DNA from: Reticulitermes lucifugus
Lineage: Eukaryota > Arthropoda > Insecta > Blattodea > Rhinotermitidae
DNA length: 31,724 nt
Direction of reading: 5' to 3'
Assembly: GCA_026260175.1 (NCBI GenBank)
Contig: JAKCWW010004314.1
Span: 10,271-41,994 of the forward strand
The notes under the pieces were generated by a model. That model saw only the letters and a list, made by a program, of their open reading frames with translations. It did not search any database and was not told where the DNA came from. The position numbers and the translations under genes are program-made. Below, piece by piece: positions 1 through 10,826 of this stretch (positions within the stretch are counted from its first letter, which is position 1; the number at the start of each line of letters is the position of its first letter).

Positions 1-129
1 GACGGGCTGTTCCCTCGTCCAGAGGAGTCCTACCGAGTGTGGTGTGTCTAAAAAGTGTGTGATTGTGAATCCTCGAAAAATGAAGCGGCCTAGGCTCCCA
101 AGGGGATGTCGAGCCATTGGAAAAAAAAT
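1..129 (+). mobile_element. SINE family B, body fragment (head outside the window)
   Basis: Positions 1-60 match the reverse complement of about 9930-9978 and flanks almost base for base, including the shared stretch gagtcctaccgagtgtggtg. The match then decays but is still recognisable to the tgtcgagccat block near 115, which is followed by an A-run at 121-128. The other copy (9625-10115, minus) has a tRNA-like head upstream of this block, so the head of this copy should lie left of the window. There is no coding role. Identity as the same family is seen directly; the right end is approximate. Confidence 0.8.
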
Positions 130-371
130 AGATACTCTACTTACTGCTACAAAGAAACACAGTGCCCAAGGCTGCAGACATAACAATAATCGATTCTAGT
201 CAATTCCAGTCAAGTCTGGAAATCCGTATCTTACCTTAACTAGACTCCAATTGTCTCGAGTGCTGAGACATATTTCTACAGGCATCATACACAAAACAAA
301 TGGATCTGAAGTGTGTGTTCATTTAGCTCCTCAAACACACCCAACAATTCATATTACATACGTTATTTATT

Positions 372-414
372 TGGCAAATACTTTCGGCTCGGGGACTGAG
401 CCATCATCAGGCCA
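372..414 (-). ncRNA. Hammerhead-ribozyme-like motif, probably from a Penelope-like element
   Basis: Read on the minus strand the order is TGGC (411-414), CTGATGA core (404-410), one extra T, GGCTC (398-402), a 7-nt loop, GAGCC (386-390), GAAA (382-385), a six-base segment, then GCCA (372-375). GGCTC/GAGCC gives a perfect 5-bp stem II, and TGGC/GCCA gives a 4-bp stem I. The segment after GAAA can give a minimal stem III (A-U, G-U) and a U at the cleavage position. These are the parts of a type I hammerhead. The extra base between CTGATGA and stem II departs from the canonical core, so activity is uncertain. Hammerheads with tiny stem III are known in Penelope-like retroelements. No RT frame is seen beside it. 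Confidence 0.5.
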
Positions 415-1865
415 CTAACAAAAAACTATAAAAAGTAACTTCTGCATATAATGTAGGTAGGAGATCTCCCCCTTTACATCGACGAATATATTATAAATGT
501 ATATAAGAAAATTAGGTTTTTTCAATGATGCCTAAGGAAATATTAAAACTGTGTGATCGTAAAGTAAATGTTAAAATACCAAAGATAAAACAATAGAAAA
601 TATTATTTTAAAAAATAATTTAAAAGGAAATTTGAGACAGAGAGTCAACTGTAAAGGTTTTTGTTGTCTAATGCAGTACTAATATGAAGCGTGACAAGCT
701 ACAGGTATCATTCCATATGTTGTTAGTGGATGAGTCGTCATGCAATTATCTTGACAGGTTATGTGTAGAGTAATAAGAATATACTTTTCCAGCACACTCA
801 GTAACCCCCGATGATCATCTTCGTCTATATGGGTTTTAGGAGCGAAGTCTTTGTAGATACGTTTTATTGTATAATCTTGTACCGTGTTTTACCTATTAAG
901 ATTAAATGGATCTGTCGCATCGTTTTGAGTCAGATTGGATTCGACTCGACTCGACTGGAATCGGTTAATACACCCAATTCTTAAGACAGCAGAGAATATC
1001 ATCAAGTATCAGGAAATGAAGGAAAATAAGTCGGTATATCCTCCGAGATGTGTGTTAATTTAAGGATTTCGCGCAATACCCTCATCAGATAGCATCCTCC
1101 AAATCTCACTAAAACCAACCTATAAATTACATTTATATAGATATATCTGTGCGAACCAGCACTCATCAGACAGTACAGTGACGTGAAGACCGGCGTTCAA
1201 TTCCCAAAAGCGAGAGGTATCTTTCTATTTCTCCGGTGTTATGGTGACTGACGCATCAAACTGACCACACACCAATCCATTCGCCTTCATGGGATGACAT
1301 TTACTACAGCTGGCTTGTGTGTGAATGCCTTTATTCTTATAATCGAGACATCTGATTAAATGAGTGGCTCCAGGTGTCAATAACAACCAGATGGTTCTAG
1401 CCTTCGAGTCACAAGTGGATACATTAAAATGAGGAATTCTGAGTTACAAACTGATTAAAAAATAGTAATTCCTTAGAGGTCAATGGTCACTATACGTACT
1501 GCCATGTTCGACATTAAAACATTTTCCATAAATTATATTTGTGTGCATGTCACAAGTTTCTCACAATATATATAGTGGTTATTTCCCTATACAACGCTAA
1601 CCAGTTTTTCTTGTTAATAAAGAGACATTTTTTGCTGCAAGTTAGGAACTGAATTAGTAAGCGTAACTTACGTTAACTTTAGCCCTCGAAGGGTTAATAA
1701 ACTGTCGGTATCTATAGGCCTACAGGCTACCTCTGACTGACCCGGTGCCCTGATGTCTCTCCTCTTCTCCCTGCAACAGACTGCGGCTGGAGCCGAGTTC
1801 TCGCAGCGATCATAGCATTTGTTTTATCTGACCATACTCTCTTAACAGCATTCGACACAGAAAGA
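415..1865. other. No gene recognised
   Basis: AT-rich sequence with no convincing reading frame or RNA gene. A stretch near 1190-1215 (gcgttcaattcc) resembles a Pol III B box and might be a worn SINE head, but no A box or family match was found. Confidence 0.5.
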
Positions 1866-2445
1866 GACTAGAGAAAAGACGATGCACTGTCAGCAGCATT
1901 GTTTAATATAGTGTTGCAGAAAGTTATAAGAAATATCGAGATTATTCCTAATGAGAGAATTTTCTATAGAATGAGGCAGTGTATGGCATGTTCAGATAAT
2001 GTGTTAATATTTGGACAATGGGTGAGAAAGATTGAAGAAGTAGTAACTTAACTTGAGGAAGCCATATTAAGAACTGGATTAATGATAATCGAAAAGAAAA
2101 CAAAATACATGAAAATCAATGTAAATGCGACAAATTCACGAAAAAAATTGATAATAGACGGAGATGTCTTTGAAAGGGATCAGAATTTTAGATGTCTGGA
2201 AAAATTTGTAGATTCAAAGTATGTAATAATCGAGGAAGTAAATTTAAGGACGGCAGCAGGTAGTAGATGGCTTTATAGTCTAAAACATATGTTTAGTTCC
2301 AGAGGTCTAGAGCAATTAATTGAACAGTTAAAATCATAATGCATAAAACCATGGAGAAAAGTGTTTTTATATGGAAACAAAATATGGTCCATGACAGCGA
2401 AGGTTAAGATAAGATTAAACACGTGGGACAGGAAAATCTATACAT
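1866..2445 (+). pseudogene. Non-LTR retrotransposon (LINE) reverse transcriptase remnant
   Basis: A LINE ORF2 once made the reverse transcriptase used for target-primed integration. One frame (codons starting at 1866, 1869 and so on) can be followed for about 190 codons. It begins with a decayed form of the GLRQGDALSPLLFN block (DALSAALFN from 1881). It continues through the palm block, where FADD has become CSDN (1989-2000), then the EEAxxRTGLxIxEKKTKYM helix, the thumb-like RTAAGSRWLYSLKH block and a YGNKIWSMT block near 2370. The catalytic aspartate pair is broken (D-N). In-frame stops occur at 1869-1871 (TAG), 2049-2051 (TAA) and 2337-2339 (TAA). The intact stretch 2082-2339 (85 codons) is only the longest piece between stops. 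Neither the endonuclease domain nor the C-terminal tail is present nearby. The element is inactive; its LINE clade is not assigned. Confidence 0.85.
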
Positions 2446-2653
2446 CAACTGAATTCTCTGAAATGACTACATTGGGCTGAGCTTTCGGAGCCAGAGTTGT
2501 CGTAACAGCAAAGCAATAAATTAATGTTAATGGAAATGACAACACCTCTTTAAATAAATTAAATGTGTCTGTGGTACGATTAGATTTTGACATAATTGTC
2601 TTTCTTAGGAAAAGAGGCAACCTTACAAGATCAACGCGCTGCCTCTGTGTGGT

Positions 2654-2672
2654 TGTGTGTGTGTGTGTGTGT
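2654..2672. repeat. (GT)n microsatellite
   Basis: An uninterrupted TG/GT run followed by imperfect ccgtgcgtgt. Confidence 0.9.
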
Positions 2673-4940
2673 CCGTGCGTGTATCTCTCTGTTTTAAACT
2701 TTAGAATTAAGGTAAGGATTTCACAAAACTTTTACCAGTGTTGTAGGATTGGAAGCAACTTCAAAAATGCAACGTTTAATTTCCTGTAGTGGATATTAAT
2801 AACAGTAATAATAACCTTTCTACCTGAGGAAAAAGAAAATAATTTTTTAAAAGTTTCCCTAATAATTTGTGATTTTTGAAGAATTGGAATATTGGGAAAG
2901 TGAAAAATTAATGTAAAGGTAAAATTGAATATAACTGTCATTGGAATATTATACAGATGAGTGAAATACATGTAGCAGGTTTCATCTAAAAGCGATGCGT
3001 TGTGAACACGAAACCTAAGGGCCGACATGACATAATGCGATTATAAATTTCGTGCCAGGCGCAACACTAAAAGTAGGATTGCCAGTGAATTCGTGAAAAC
3101 AGAGCAACTGTAAAATTTTCAAGACTGACTCTTTGCCGTGGATTTGGTTACGTTGGTTGTTCAGTACCTTATGCCTATATTCATAATAGGAGAATTTATG
3201 ATTTAATATAGAGGACATTTTAAAGCCGTTTCCAAGGTAACCACCCATCCTTACACAGATGGCAACTTTATTTTCCAAACTTTGTCATCTGAAGGATAAA
3301 GCTGTGACTTAACTCACTGTTTTTACATAAAACGTCAGCGTTAGGAAGGAAGGGGGAGATGTACAAAAGGAACAAATGAAGAAAGGAAAGGAAGGAAGGG
3401 GAAGAGGAGGAAAGTATTTCTCGCTGAATTTAAACTAAACTTATTCACAAGTTTACATGGCTATTGGTTAGTAAATTTCAGTTTTTGGTACGCATTTTTA
3501 TGACAGAAATATGTCATATCTGCTTTCTTGTTTCCAACATTTAAATGATTTGTTTTATCAAGTGTTTTGTGCTTGCTGAATGGTCGAACCTAATGGACAG
3601 TTTGGAAATGAAAGAGACTTTCGGAAATAAGAATATAATGGAATTGCGGTCTGTGGTTGCTAAAAAACGTAACCACGTTCCCTGTCCATGTATTGTCCGC
3701 CCTCCAACGATCTAAGACGGAACAAGCCTGTACCTGTAGCTAAATGCTGCGAGAAATTAGCTGGAATTTAATTTGGCTCGCAGGATTACTACGACATTAG
3801 TCTATGGTAAGGGAGAGGAGACGTAGGGTCACTGAAGTTGCTGAGTAGGAGCAAAAAATGGACACGGAAAAGTAGGAGCTGGTAAAAAGAGAGAGGGAGA
3901 TAAAGAAAGTTTGCTGTGAGGGAAGTTAACACATATAAAAAAGCAAGGTTGAAAATGCAAATCCTATACTTCCAATCTGTGGATATTCTGCATTGCAAAA
4001 ACGCTTAAAGAGTACAAATACAGGAATATCGAAGGTAAATATTCATATTTATACATTACCTTTACGGCTCATCGCTGCAAGTAATTGACAGTGTGGCACC
4101 TAGGCAAACTGATATGAAGTAGAGTCAAAAATTTTGAATCTCGCTAATTTTCTAACAGATTTTCATACTGGCTACAAACGTCATTTGTTTAGATTACCCC
4201 AATCACCAATACCAACGACTGGCAACATGTCCTTTAACACTGGTTGGTTTAAATTTAATTTAATTTTAACTCCCGGAGCTTCAATCTCTATATTTGACAT
4301 AGTTATGCCTGTTTTAGCACCGATTCGCCTCGTTAAGCATAAATGTGTCCATCTGATACCAGTTCTGTTAGTTGCTCTTCAAGCCATTCTGATAGCAATC
4401 ACACGGGTTTTAGTTGTCATATCAGTTGTGGTTATCATTCAGTAAAATAAATATAGCACGCAATGGTATTCATATATAGACCCATAATATCCAAAAGCCT
4501 CTTTGTCTGCCTGTCTGTTTGTCCTTCCTGCCTTGTTTCTACGAGCTGGTGTGTCGTAGCAGAGAAGGTAAATACTAAGTCTTCCTCTTAGGAAGACAAC
4601 CCCTGCAAAAATACTGAATTTTTATTCCTAAAATTAGATGCAAGATGCAAAAATTTTTATCGCTAACCCTATATACAATTCCACACACATTCTGGGAAAA
4701 TCCCACGCGTGAGAAAAACGCACTAGAGCCACTGCTAGAACACTGACATTTTCTATTTCACGCTTGAGTACTGAATTATGGTCGAAAAATATAAATACAA
4801 AATTGTTCGTTTTGCATGAGTTTGAATCCAGTCTATTTCTTTCCCTTTATGTTATTCAATTTGGCTAAGTCCCACCGATAGGTAAAGACTTAATAGGCAA
4901 TTCCATTCACAATCGGCCTAAATCCGAAGTATGGTCTTTG
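2673..4940. other. No gene recognised; one polypurine run
   Basis: No supported gene. Positions 3378-3414 are a 37-nt pure purine run (GGAA-rich), preceded by a shorter one at 3343-3359; these are simple-sequence tracts. An open frame of 103 codons at 4134-4445 (+) has a hydrophobic C-terminal half. It shows no family resemblance, repeat match or splice context, so it is treated as chance. Confidence 0.5.
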
Positions 4941-5100
4941 CTAGTCATTCATTCATTTCCTAATCTGTCTTACGACAGGTCCATAGCCTCTTCCAAAGCG
5001 AGTTCTCCACAGAGTACGATCTACTGCTTGCTCTTACAATTTGCAGTATCCTATGGTTTCTTAAGGTTATCTAGTAGCTGCTCACGTCTTCTTCAGCATA
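4941..5100 (-). pseudogene. LINE ORF2 C-terminal fragment
   Basis: On the minus strand the sequence reads RTLWRTRFGRGYGPVVRQ, preceded by a degraded RRRKQLL..LK block, with several stops (TGA, TAG, TAA) and frame slips. The same tail occurs in the opposite orientation at 26718-26920, so both are fragments of one LINE family. The upstream RT is missing here. The predicted frame on the plus strand over this interval (4938-5162) is an antisense shadow. Non-functional. Confidence 0.8.
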
Positions 5101-5909
5101 TAAGTAGAAAATTCATGAAGACAGTTCCCATTATACTAGTTGTAACACCGTTGCTGGAATAAAAGGAAAACAAACTTTCTGGTGCACGTGATATAATTAT
5201 TTGGCACACAGGCGTCTGTATGGGAACACGAAACAACGGAGAAGACGAAAGTGAGAGACGATGCTTAGTTACGAAGGGGACCGAGTGAAGCGTGGTCTAC
5301 AGCGTGTAATGAGCCTTCCGTGTCTGGTGGCTATCATAACACATTTAAACTGATGTATGCTGCTTTCATACATTGCAGTGCCGATTTGTCTGATATGGAA
5401 AGCTAATTTCTAAACATTTATGGCGTTTCAGTGACGTGAGCAGCTCGGACTGCACAGAGTCAATTGTTAGGATGATTAGTAAATAACAGACTGGAAATTA
5501 TGTGGAAGGAATCTGCCTCAGCCCAATTTGAGGTATGGTCCTGACATTTACCTGGAGAGACCAAGGTAGCCGACGAAGAACGTCAGTTTTGATAGCCAAT
5601 TATCGGACGAAAAGTTGGCAACGTTATGGCCTTCCTCGCTAAGAATATGCAGCGGCACTGCATTCTCAGAACCTCCAAAAGTCGCCCACAAGTGAAATAT
5701 CATATATTTATATACAGCATTAGAGGCTTGGGCCGCGCAATGACTCAGGCGGTAATTTGCCAGCATTGCACAGTGAATACCCTGGATGAACACCACAAGA
5801 TTCTGATTTGGGTTTGTGGTGAAGGGGGTTTTTTCCGAGCACTTCCCTTCGCCTGTCATTCGTCATGTCATCAGTGCTCCATATTCATTCATCACTGTTT
5901 GACATTGGG
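5101..5909. other. No gene recognised; overlapping opposite-strand frames
   Basis: Frames of about 100 codons are open on both strands at 5548-5913 (minus 103 codons, plus 95 codons). Neither resembles a known family. The interval is somewhat GC-richer than its surroundings and may be an unrecognised repeat. Not called as a gene. Confidence 0.4.
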
Positions 5910-6008
5910 TTAATTACGTTGAGAGTTTGTTACGTACACCTTATTAATTACGTTGAGAGTTTGTTACGTACACCTTATTAATTACGTTGAGAGTTTGTTA
6001 CGTACACC
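5910..6008. repeat. 34-bp tandem repeat, three copies
   Basis: Units begin at 5913, 5947 and 5981 (attacgttgagagtttgtta and so on). The period is exactly 34 bp. The copies are identical through the cacc at 5940, 5974 and 6008, which points to very recent duplication. There are no spacers, so it is not CRISPR-like. Confidence 0.97.
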
Positions 6009-7229
6009 TCATCCAACTGTATGCGAACCCATGATGTACACTTAGCTTCATACACAGTAAATAAAGAAAGTCTAGAAACCTGCCGAAGCTAGGATTTTTA
6101 GTAATATTTCAAGCACACCCACTCATACCAAAATAAAATACGTGCTAAGGCAACATTTGTTTCACAAATGTATTTAAGAATTCATCATATCCATTCTTCT
6201 CTCTTACTGTAACTGTAGCCTGAAGACACGAAACTTTCTACTGTGCCCGGGATTTATACTTTATTACATATAAAACTTCAGTCCGTACCTGATAGAAGAC
6301 AATGTCCATATGTACCATACACATAGTTAAATTTGCAGTTACATCTCATGATCACATGAAACACATAAATAAAATGTGTGATGCAAAAGGCAATATTTCT
6401 TACTGTTGAAGCATGTGGTGTATACGAGTATTGGTCTCTAAATTTTTCAGTAGTTTTCTATGGTTGTATATTTTGTTTATTACAGTCAAGTGTGTTGCAA
6501 CATTCTGGAAAATGAATATGTTGGATGAAGCCCGTCCTGGCTTATTTCAATATACTATTTCACCATTCTTCTGTAGAGAATGAAAAAATCACAGAAGTCT
6601 TTAGTATAATCGAGATACAGTCTGTCTCTTCCCACAATACGTTGAGAGAGTAACGCTGCGACAGACCGCTACAGCCGTAGTGGTTAAAGTACAAGAACAA
6701 ACTTTGGTTTGTGGTCCGGATGCAACTTGTTTAGGATAAGTTTAGTGGTGGGCTTTCGTGGGCACAGTAATGAACCAAACGGCTACATAGAAGACAAAGG
6801 CATTACTGATAGTTCAAAGGCTATTAGTTTCTCAAGAAAAACACTGACGTCTTGAGTAATTTATTTCGTTGAATGTAGGTGCTTCTGGTTACATAAACGG
6901 AACTATTACAGAAGTAGTAACTGACTTCTGTAAAATGTGTAGGCCTGCAATTTCACGTTACATTCCCAGGATGCAGGAAAAATATAGGTAAGAATATAGT
7001 CAACAAATACTACAAAATTATAGCAAAGACATATATTTTTATTGAGAGTATCCAATAAAAATAAGAGATTGAATTCCGAGAATGGCTAGAAATATTCAGT
7101 CCAGAAAAGTTTCTCTTTTCGCCTCCTGTCTAAATATCTGAAGAACAACTGTAAAAGAAATGTAATTTTAACTGTGGATAATAAGTGGCTCCTTATGGTC
7201 AAGCCTAGACTTGGGGTTTGTTCTGTGGG
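6009..7229. other. No gene recognised
   Basis: AT-rich sequence with no convincing frame, RNA gene or repeat. Confidence 0.5.
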
Positions 7230-7371
7230 CTTCTGGGTTACGACATCGAAAAGTCTGCTAAGTAAACATCCAAGTTTCGAAGAAAAATGCTGCCTCTATA
7301 TTTAGCTTCAGAGATTTCTTCAAGACATTTGGCACATACACACCAGACTCCACCATGTCGTAACCCAAACG
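7230..7371. mobile_element. Fold-back element, hammerhead-type module family (worn)
   Basis: The arms tgggttacgacat (7234-7246) and its reverse complement (7355-7367) pair over 13 bp. Inside, both arms carry decayed versions of the pattern seen at 25236-25403: an AGTCTG-like block, then a TTTCGAAG / CTTGAAGAAA block. The left arm, read inward, begins ttctgggttacgacat, matching the family's ttctgggatgtgac. No open frame. The assignment depends on the better-preserved copies. Confidence 0.6.
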
Positions 7372-9624
7372 AGCCCAGCCTAAATATACGTATTTATCGC
7401 TACGAAGACCTAAAACTTTACATGCATCTTAATTTTGACAATAGTGTGTGGAGGAGGATACTTTGACCCATGAGAGAGGCAACCACAGGAGCCTCGCTGT
7501 AGGTAGTAAGGGGTCCAATATTTAGTATTCTTCATCACACATTATTAGGGCTCTGAAATCAATGAGATATCAGTATGATTTATGATAGAGTACGTGGACA
7601 AATTTACAAGTGAACAAAGAAGTTGTGTCGTACACTCTTAATTTATATTGTTTATTCTGTAATAAATATTAACACGTGGTGAATTATATCTGTGTGGTCC
7701 CACATTACCAATTTTGAGCCAGCTGACCAATTTTTGGAAATGTCTATATGAATATTTGTAAGAAAAAATTAAATAAAAGTTCAATGTCTCATTCTGACAG
7801 TGAAACAATTGGTTTTATTTCAGTTTTTTTAGTTTATTAGGGAATAAACAAATTATTATTACGTCCTTCTGGTATATTACGTGATGTATTGTGCTAGACA
7901 GCTATCTATCCATTATGCTATGCTGTGGCACATCCAAGCAGATCTCAAATCTCGATTAGAAAAGTGATAAATCGCTTTAAATAAGATTGCCTCTACTTGC
8001 GTTGCAACACGTGGATCTAACTCTGACATACAGTTTTATTTCAAAATAAATTGAAAACTAAATTTTCTACATTCCTTCATTTGTATAGCATCGGTTAGAA
8101 TTTTGCGGCTGCAGAACTCTTTCAACGTCAGTTTCTTGGTGTAGCTTGTCAACTGTGGGTGGTCCTTGTTAGGCCTTACGAACACTCCGAGAGGCTAGAC
8201 CCAGCAACTGGACACTACCATAAATTATTTCCTAGCTGCAGCCACTGTAGATCAAAAAACTGATAGAAACAACCTTCTTACTTTTAAAGGAAAAATGAAA
8301 GGAGACAGACTGTGAGAAGGCTGAAAGGGACTGATGGTAAGTGGAGGTATAGTAGAGTTGCTGTTTATGCAGTAGTTAACTATTTCATAGACTCTTAACG
8401 TATTGCCACATTCATGATTCGTTTTCGAGAGATCGCCGGTTCAGTGTAAACAAATAGGCACTTTTTCATTCTCAAATATTTTGACAAATACTGGAACAGG
8501 CCTGTTATCTTAAAAAGGTAATAAGTTTCCTTTCGTATTCTCTTCATTCCTATTCATAATTACCGTATCATTGAAACTTGCATACTATCACGTTTTCGGA
8601 CAAACTTCCTTGAATAACCAGAGAGTCAATTAATCTTTCATAGCTCTCTGCTTTCTGAACCTAAAATCATTTCACTATCATCATCATCATCATCATTATC
8701 ATCGCGAATTAAGCAAGTGCTTGATGCCTTATTCTAGTTACATTCATAAGAAACGTTCCAATATTTCTTTTCAAACGTTCCTCATATCTTCTCTTTTTCA
8801 ATTTATATTGCAAACTTACTAAGTATGAAAGAAATAGACTGCCGGATTCTGTGCAGGATATTAATAGTAAGTGCATGCTATTGTTCGTATGTTAAGTAGT
8901 TGAAATGCCGTTAAGTAAAAAATAAAAGAGAAAATACGCTTCTTGTTTTGATTGATTGAGTCTAGTGTTCTTCTCAAACAGCTTTGCTATTGAGCCATAC
9001 AGCATCAAATAATCAAAAATTTTGTTCAATGATAGATTGTAGTGGATGTGGATGTACACAATTATGACCTATTTTGATGTACTAGTCTATCATTGACTGT
9101 AGACAGCAGGAGAAACCACAAAACTCCTCAATCAGTAGAGCTTGTATCCACTCCTTATTTCTAACCAGGGGCTTACCGAACACAGAGGAAGAGTGTTCAC
9201 CAACAGACATTGGGCTAACAGGCGCGTTAATGCAAATTTTCTTTGGAAACATCTCAAAAACGTATATTTACAACAAGAAAAATGTATAAAGTGAAATTAT
9301 TCATATTTCATTTTTAATGCTCTCCATTTTCTTGTACTTCTCATATGATGCATTCTTTGCACAAAACATGTACAATTAAAAACTACATAGAGTTCGCGCC
9401 GGTCTTTCTGTCTGTCTGTAAGTTACACCTTCGTAATTCCTAGGCAGATTTCTGTTCACGGTTTTGGAGCATGAAGTTTGTCTAAACAATTTATTTCAAA
9501 TTTTAGTTTTTACCTCATAGGAAATACTGCGTCTGCTTTGGTAAAATCTAATTCTGCTTAGACAGCTGGTAGCTCTTTGTTGTGAGAATCATAAAAGAAT
9601 ATAAATACACTGCGTGGGCACCAC
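7372..9624. other. No gene recognised
   Basis: AT-rich with no supported gene. It contains a short (ATC)n run at 8677-8703, listed separately, and a TCTG-rich patch near 9407-9418. Confidence 0.5.
8677..8703. repeat. (ATC)n microsatellite
   Basis: About eight ATC units with one attatc interruption. Confidence 0.9.
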
Positions 9625-10115
9625 TCGATGAAGGTGTATGGGGGAATGGAAGTGTATGTCATTACATTCTGTAACTTCAGCTACAGATGGAGTTGATTGG
9701 TCAGCTACACGTCTCAGTCCCTCTGTCCCTAAGGATACGGCCCTCGGTTACTATGGGGTAGCATACTGGGAAAGCGCCAGGGCCGATCTGGACGCTATGG
9801 GAAAATCAAAATCTGATTCTCCGGAAATCCAGCCCCTAAATTCGTTCCTCATTTTTGTCTTTTTACATGGCTCGACAGCCCTTGTGGTCCAGGGTTTCCT
9901 CATTGTCGACGCTTCACGATCACACTCAGACACACCACACTCGGTAGGACTCCTATGGACGAGTGATCGGCCCGTCACAGAGACCTCTACCTGACAACAC
10001 ACAACATTCACAAGAGACAGACTTCCATGCCCTTGGCGGGATTCGAACCCGCAATCCCAACAAGCGAGTGGCCGCAGACCCACGCCTTAGACCGCGCGGC
10101 CACTGGGATCGGCGA
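9625..10115 (-). mobile_element. SINE family B, near full-length, Leu/Ser-tRNA-like head
   Basis: On the minus strand it starts with a tRNA-like head. The A box is ggccgcgcggtctaaggc (10084-10102 on the plus strand) and the B box is GGTTCGAATCC (10039-10049). The long extra segment between the boxes and the A-box wording resemble class II (Leu/Ser) tRNAs. The body runs leftwards and shares the block at 9930-9978 with positions 1-60. The left (3') end is approximate and no TSD was identified. Open frames on both strands here (9638-9994 plus, 9751-10083 minus, 10027-10245 plus) come from the SINE and are not genes. Transcription would be by Pol III from the internal promoter, with mobilisation by a LINE. 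Confidence 0.8.
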
Positions 10116-10544
10116 CCTCGTTCCTCTACTGAGTGAGATTTCTCGGCTGTTTACGAATGCTAGGATAATTACGAATACCAATTGTTACGCCATCGAAACT
10201 CAATATTACGTTATACGTAATTACATTGCCTATCTTGTTGTATAGTGACGTATCTTATTAACTTTGCAATGACCTCTTTGGTCAAGGTGGGCAGCACATA
10301 TAGATTGATATTTTATTTTACGGGACTGCACGGTTACTTATAATGATAAATTCCCGTTAGGACCTCTTTCGTATTTGGGGTCCATGATAAGGCGTTTCAT
10401 GAAATTCGACACGTAGACACCCACCGCCTCGACAGCTATATTTATGACGTATCGAGAAAAGCAAATATCACCATTATGGAATATGAAGGGTTTTATAATA
10501 CCATTCACCTACATTATTCTGTAGTCAGACACATTAGCTTATGC
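10116..10544. other. No gene recognised
   Basis: No supported feature between the two SINEs. Confidence 0.5.
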
Positions 10545-10560
10545 CTTCTTCAGTGTGTTA
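10545..10560. repeat. Target-site duplication, left copy
   Basis: cttcttcagtgtgtta, identical to 10811-10826, flanking the SINE at 10561-10810. Confidence 0.93.
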
Positions 10561-10810
10561 AAAAGTAAAGTTCTCCCTAGAACAGGCCACGAAGGCCCAG
10601 AGGGGGAGTAGAGGTATAGCTCTACTCTTTTTTTAACCTCGGCGCTAGATGAGGGTGGGTGGTTAACTCCACGCCGCGGCCGCTTTACCCCCGGGAAAGA
10701 GACCCGGTACCCATTTTATAGGAGGCTGGTTGGGCCCCAGGGCCAGTCTGGACGGGTGCGAAAAATCTCGCCCCCACCGGGATTCGATCCCCGGACCGTC
10801 CAGCCCGTAG
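10561..10810 (-). mobile_element. SINE family A, 5'-truncated copy with perfect TSD
   Basis: A 250-bp insertion bounded by identical 16-bp duplications. On the minus strand it starts inside the tRNA-like head (ctacgggctggacggtcc), so the A box is missing, and the B box is GGATCGAATCC (10780-10790). The body aligns along its length with 28962-29242. The 3' domain contains a hairpin of 7-bp arms (AGTAGAG/CTCTACT) around GTATAG at 10607-10626, and the element ends aactttactttt. The perfect TSD indicates a fairly recent insertion. 5' truncation is typical of LINE-driven retrotransposition. Confidence 0.92.
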
Positions 10811-10826
10811 CTTCTTCAGTGTGTTA
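10811..10826. repeat. Target-site duplication, right copy
   Basis: cttcttcagtgtgtta, identical to 10545-10560. Confidence 0.93.

Noticed and set aside
4134..4445. 103-codon open frame, plus strand
   Set aside because: No family resemblance, start context or homologous copy in the window; length is compatible with chance in this amount of sequence.
5548..5913. Opposed open frames of about 100 codons on both strands
   Set aside because: Neither is recognisable; the mutual openness suggests a compositional effect or an unknown repeat, not two genes.
5910..6008. CRISPR-like repeat array
   Set aside because: The 34-bp units are contiguous with no unique spacers, and the genome is eukaryotic in character.
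9638..10083. Open frames of 110-118 codons
   Set aside because: They lie wholly within a tRNA-derived SINE of family B.
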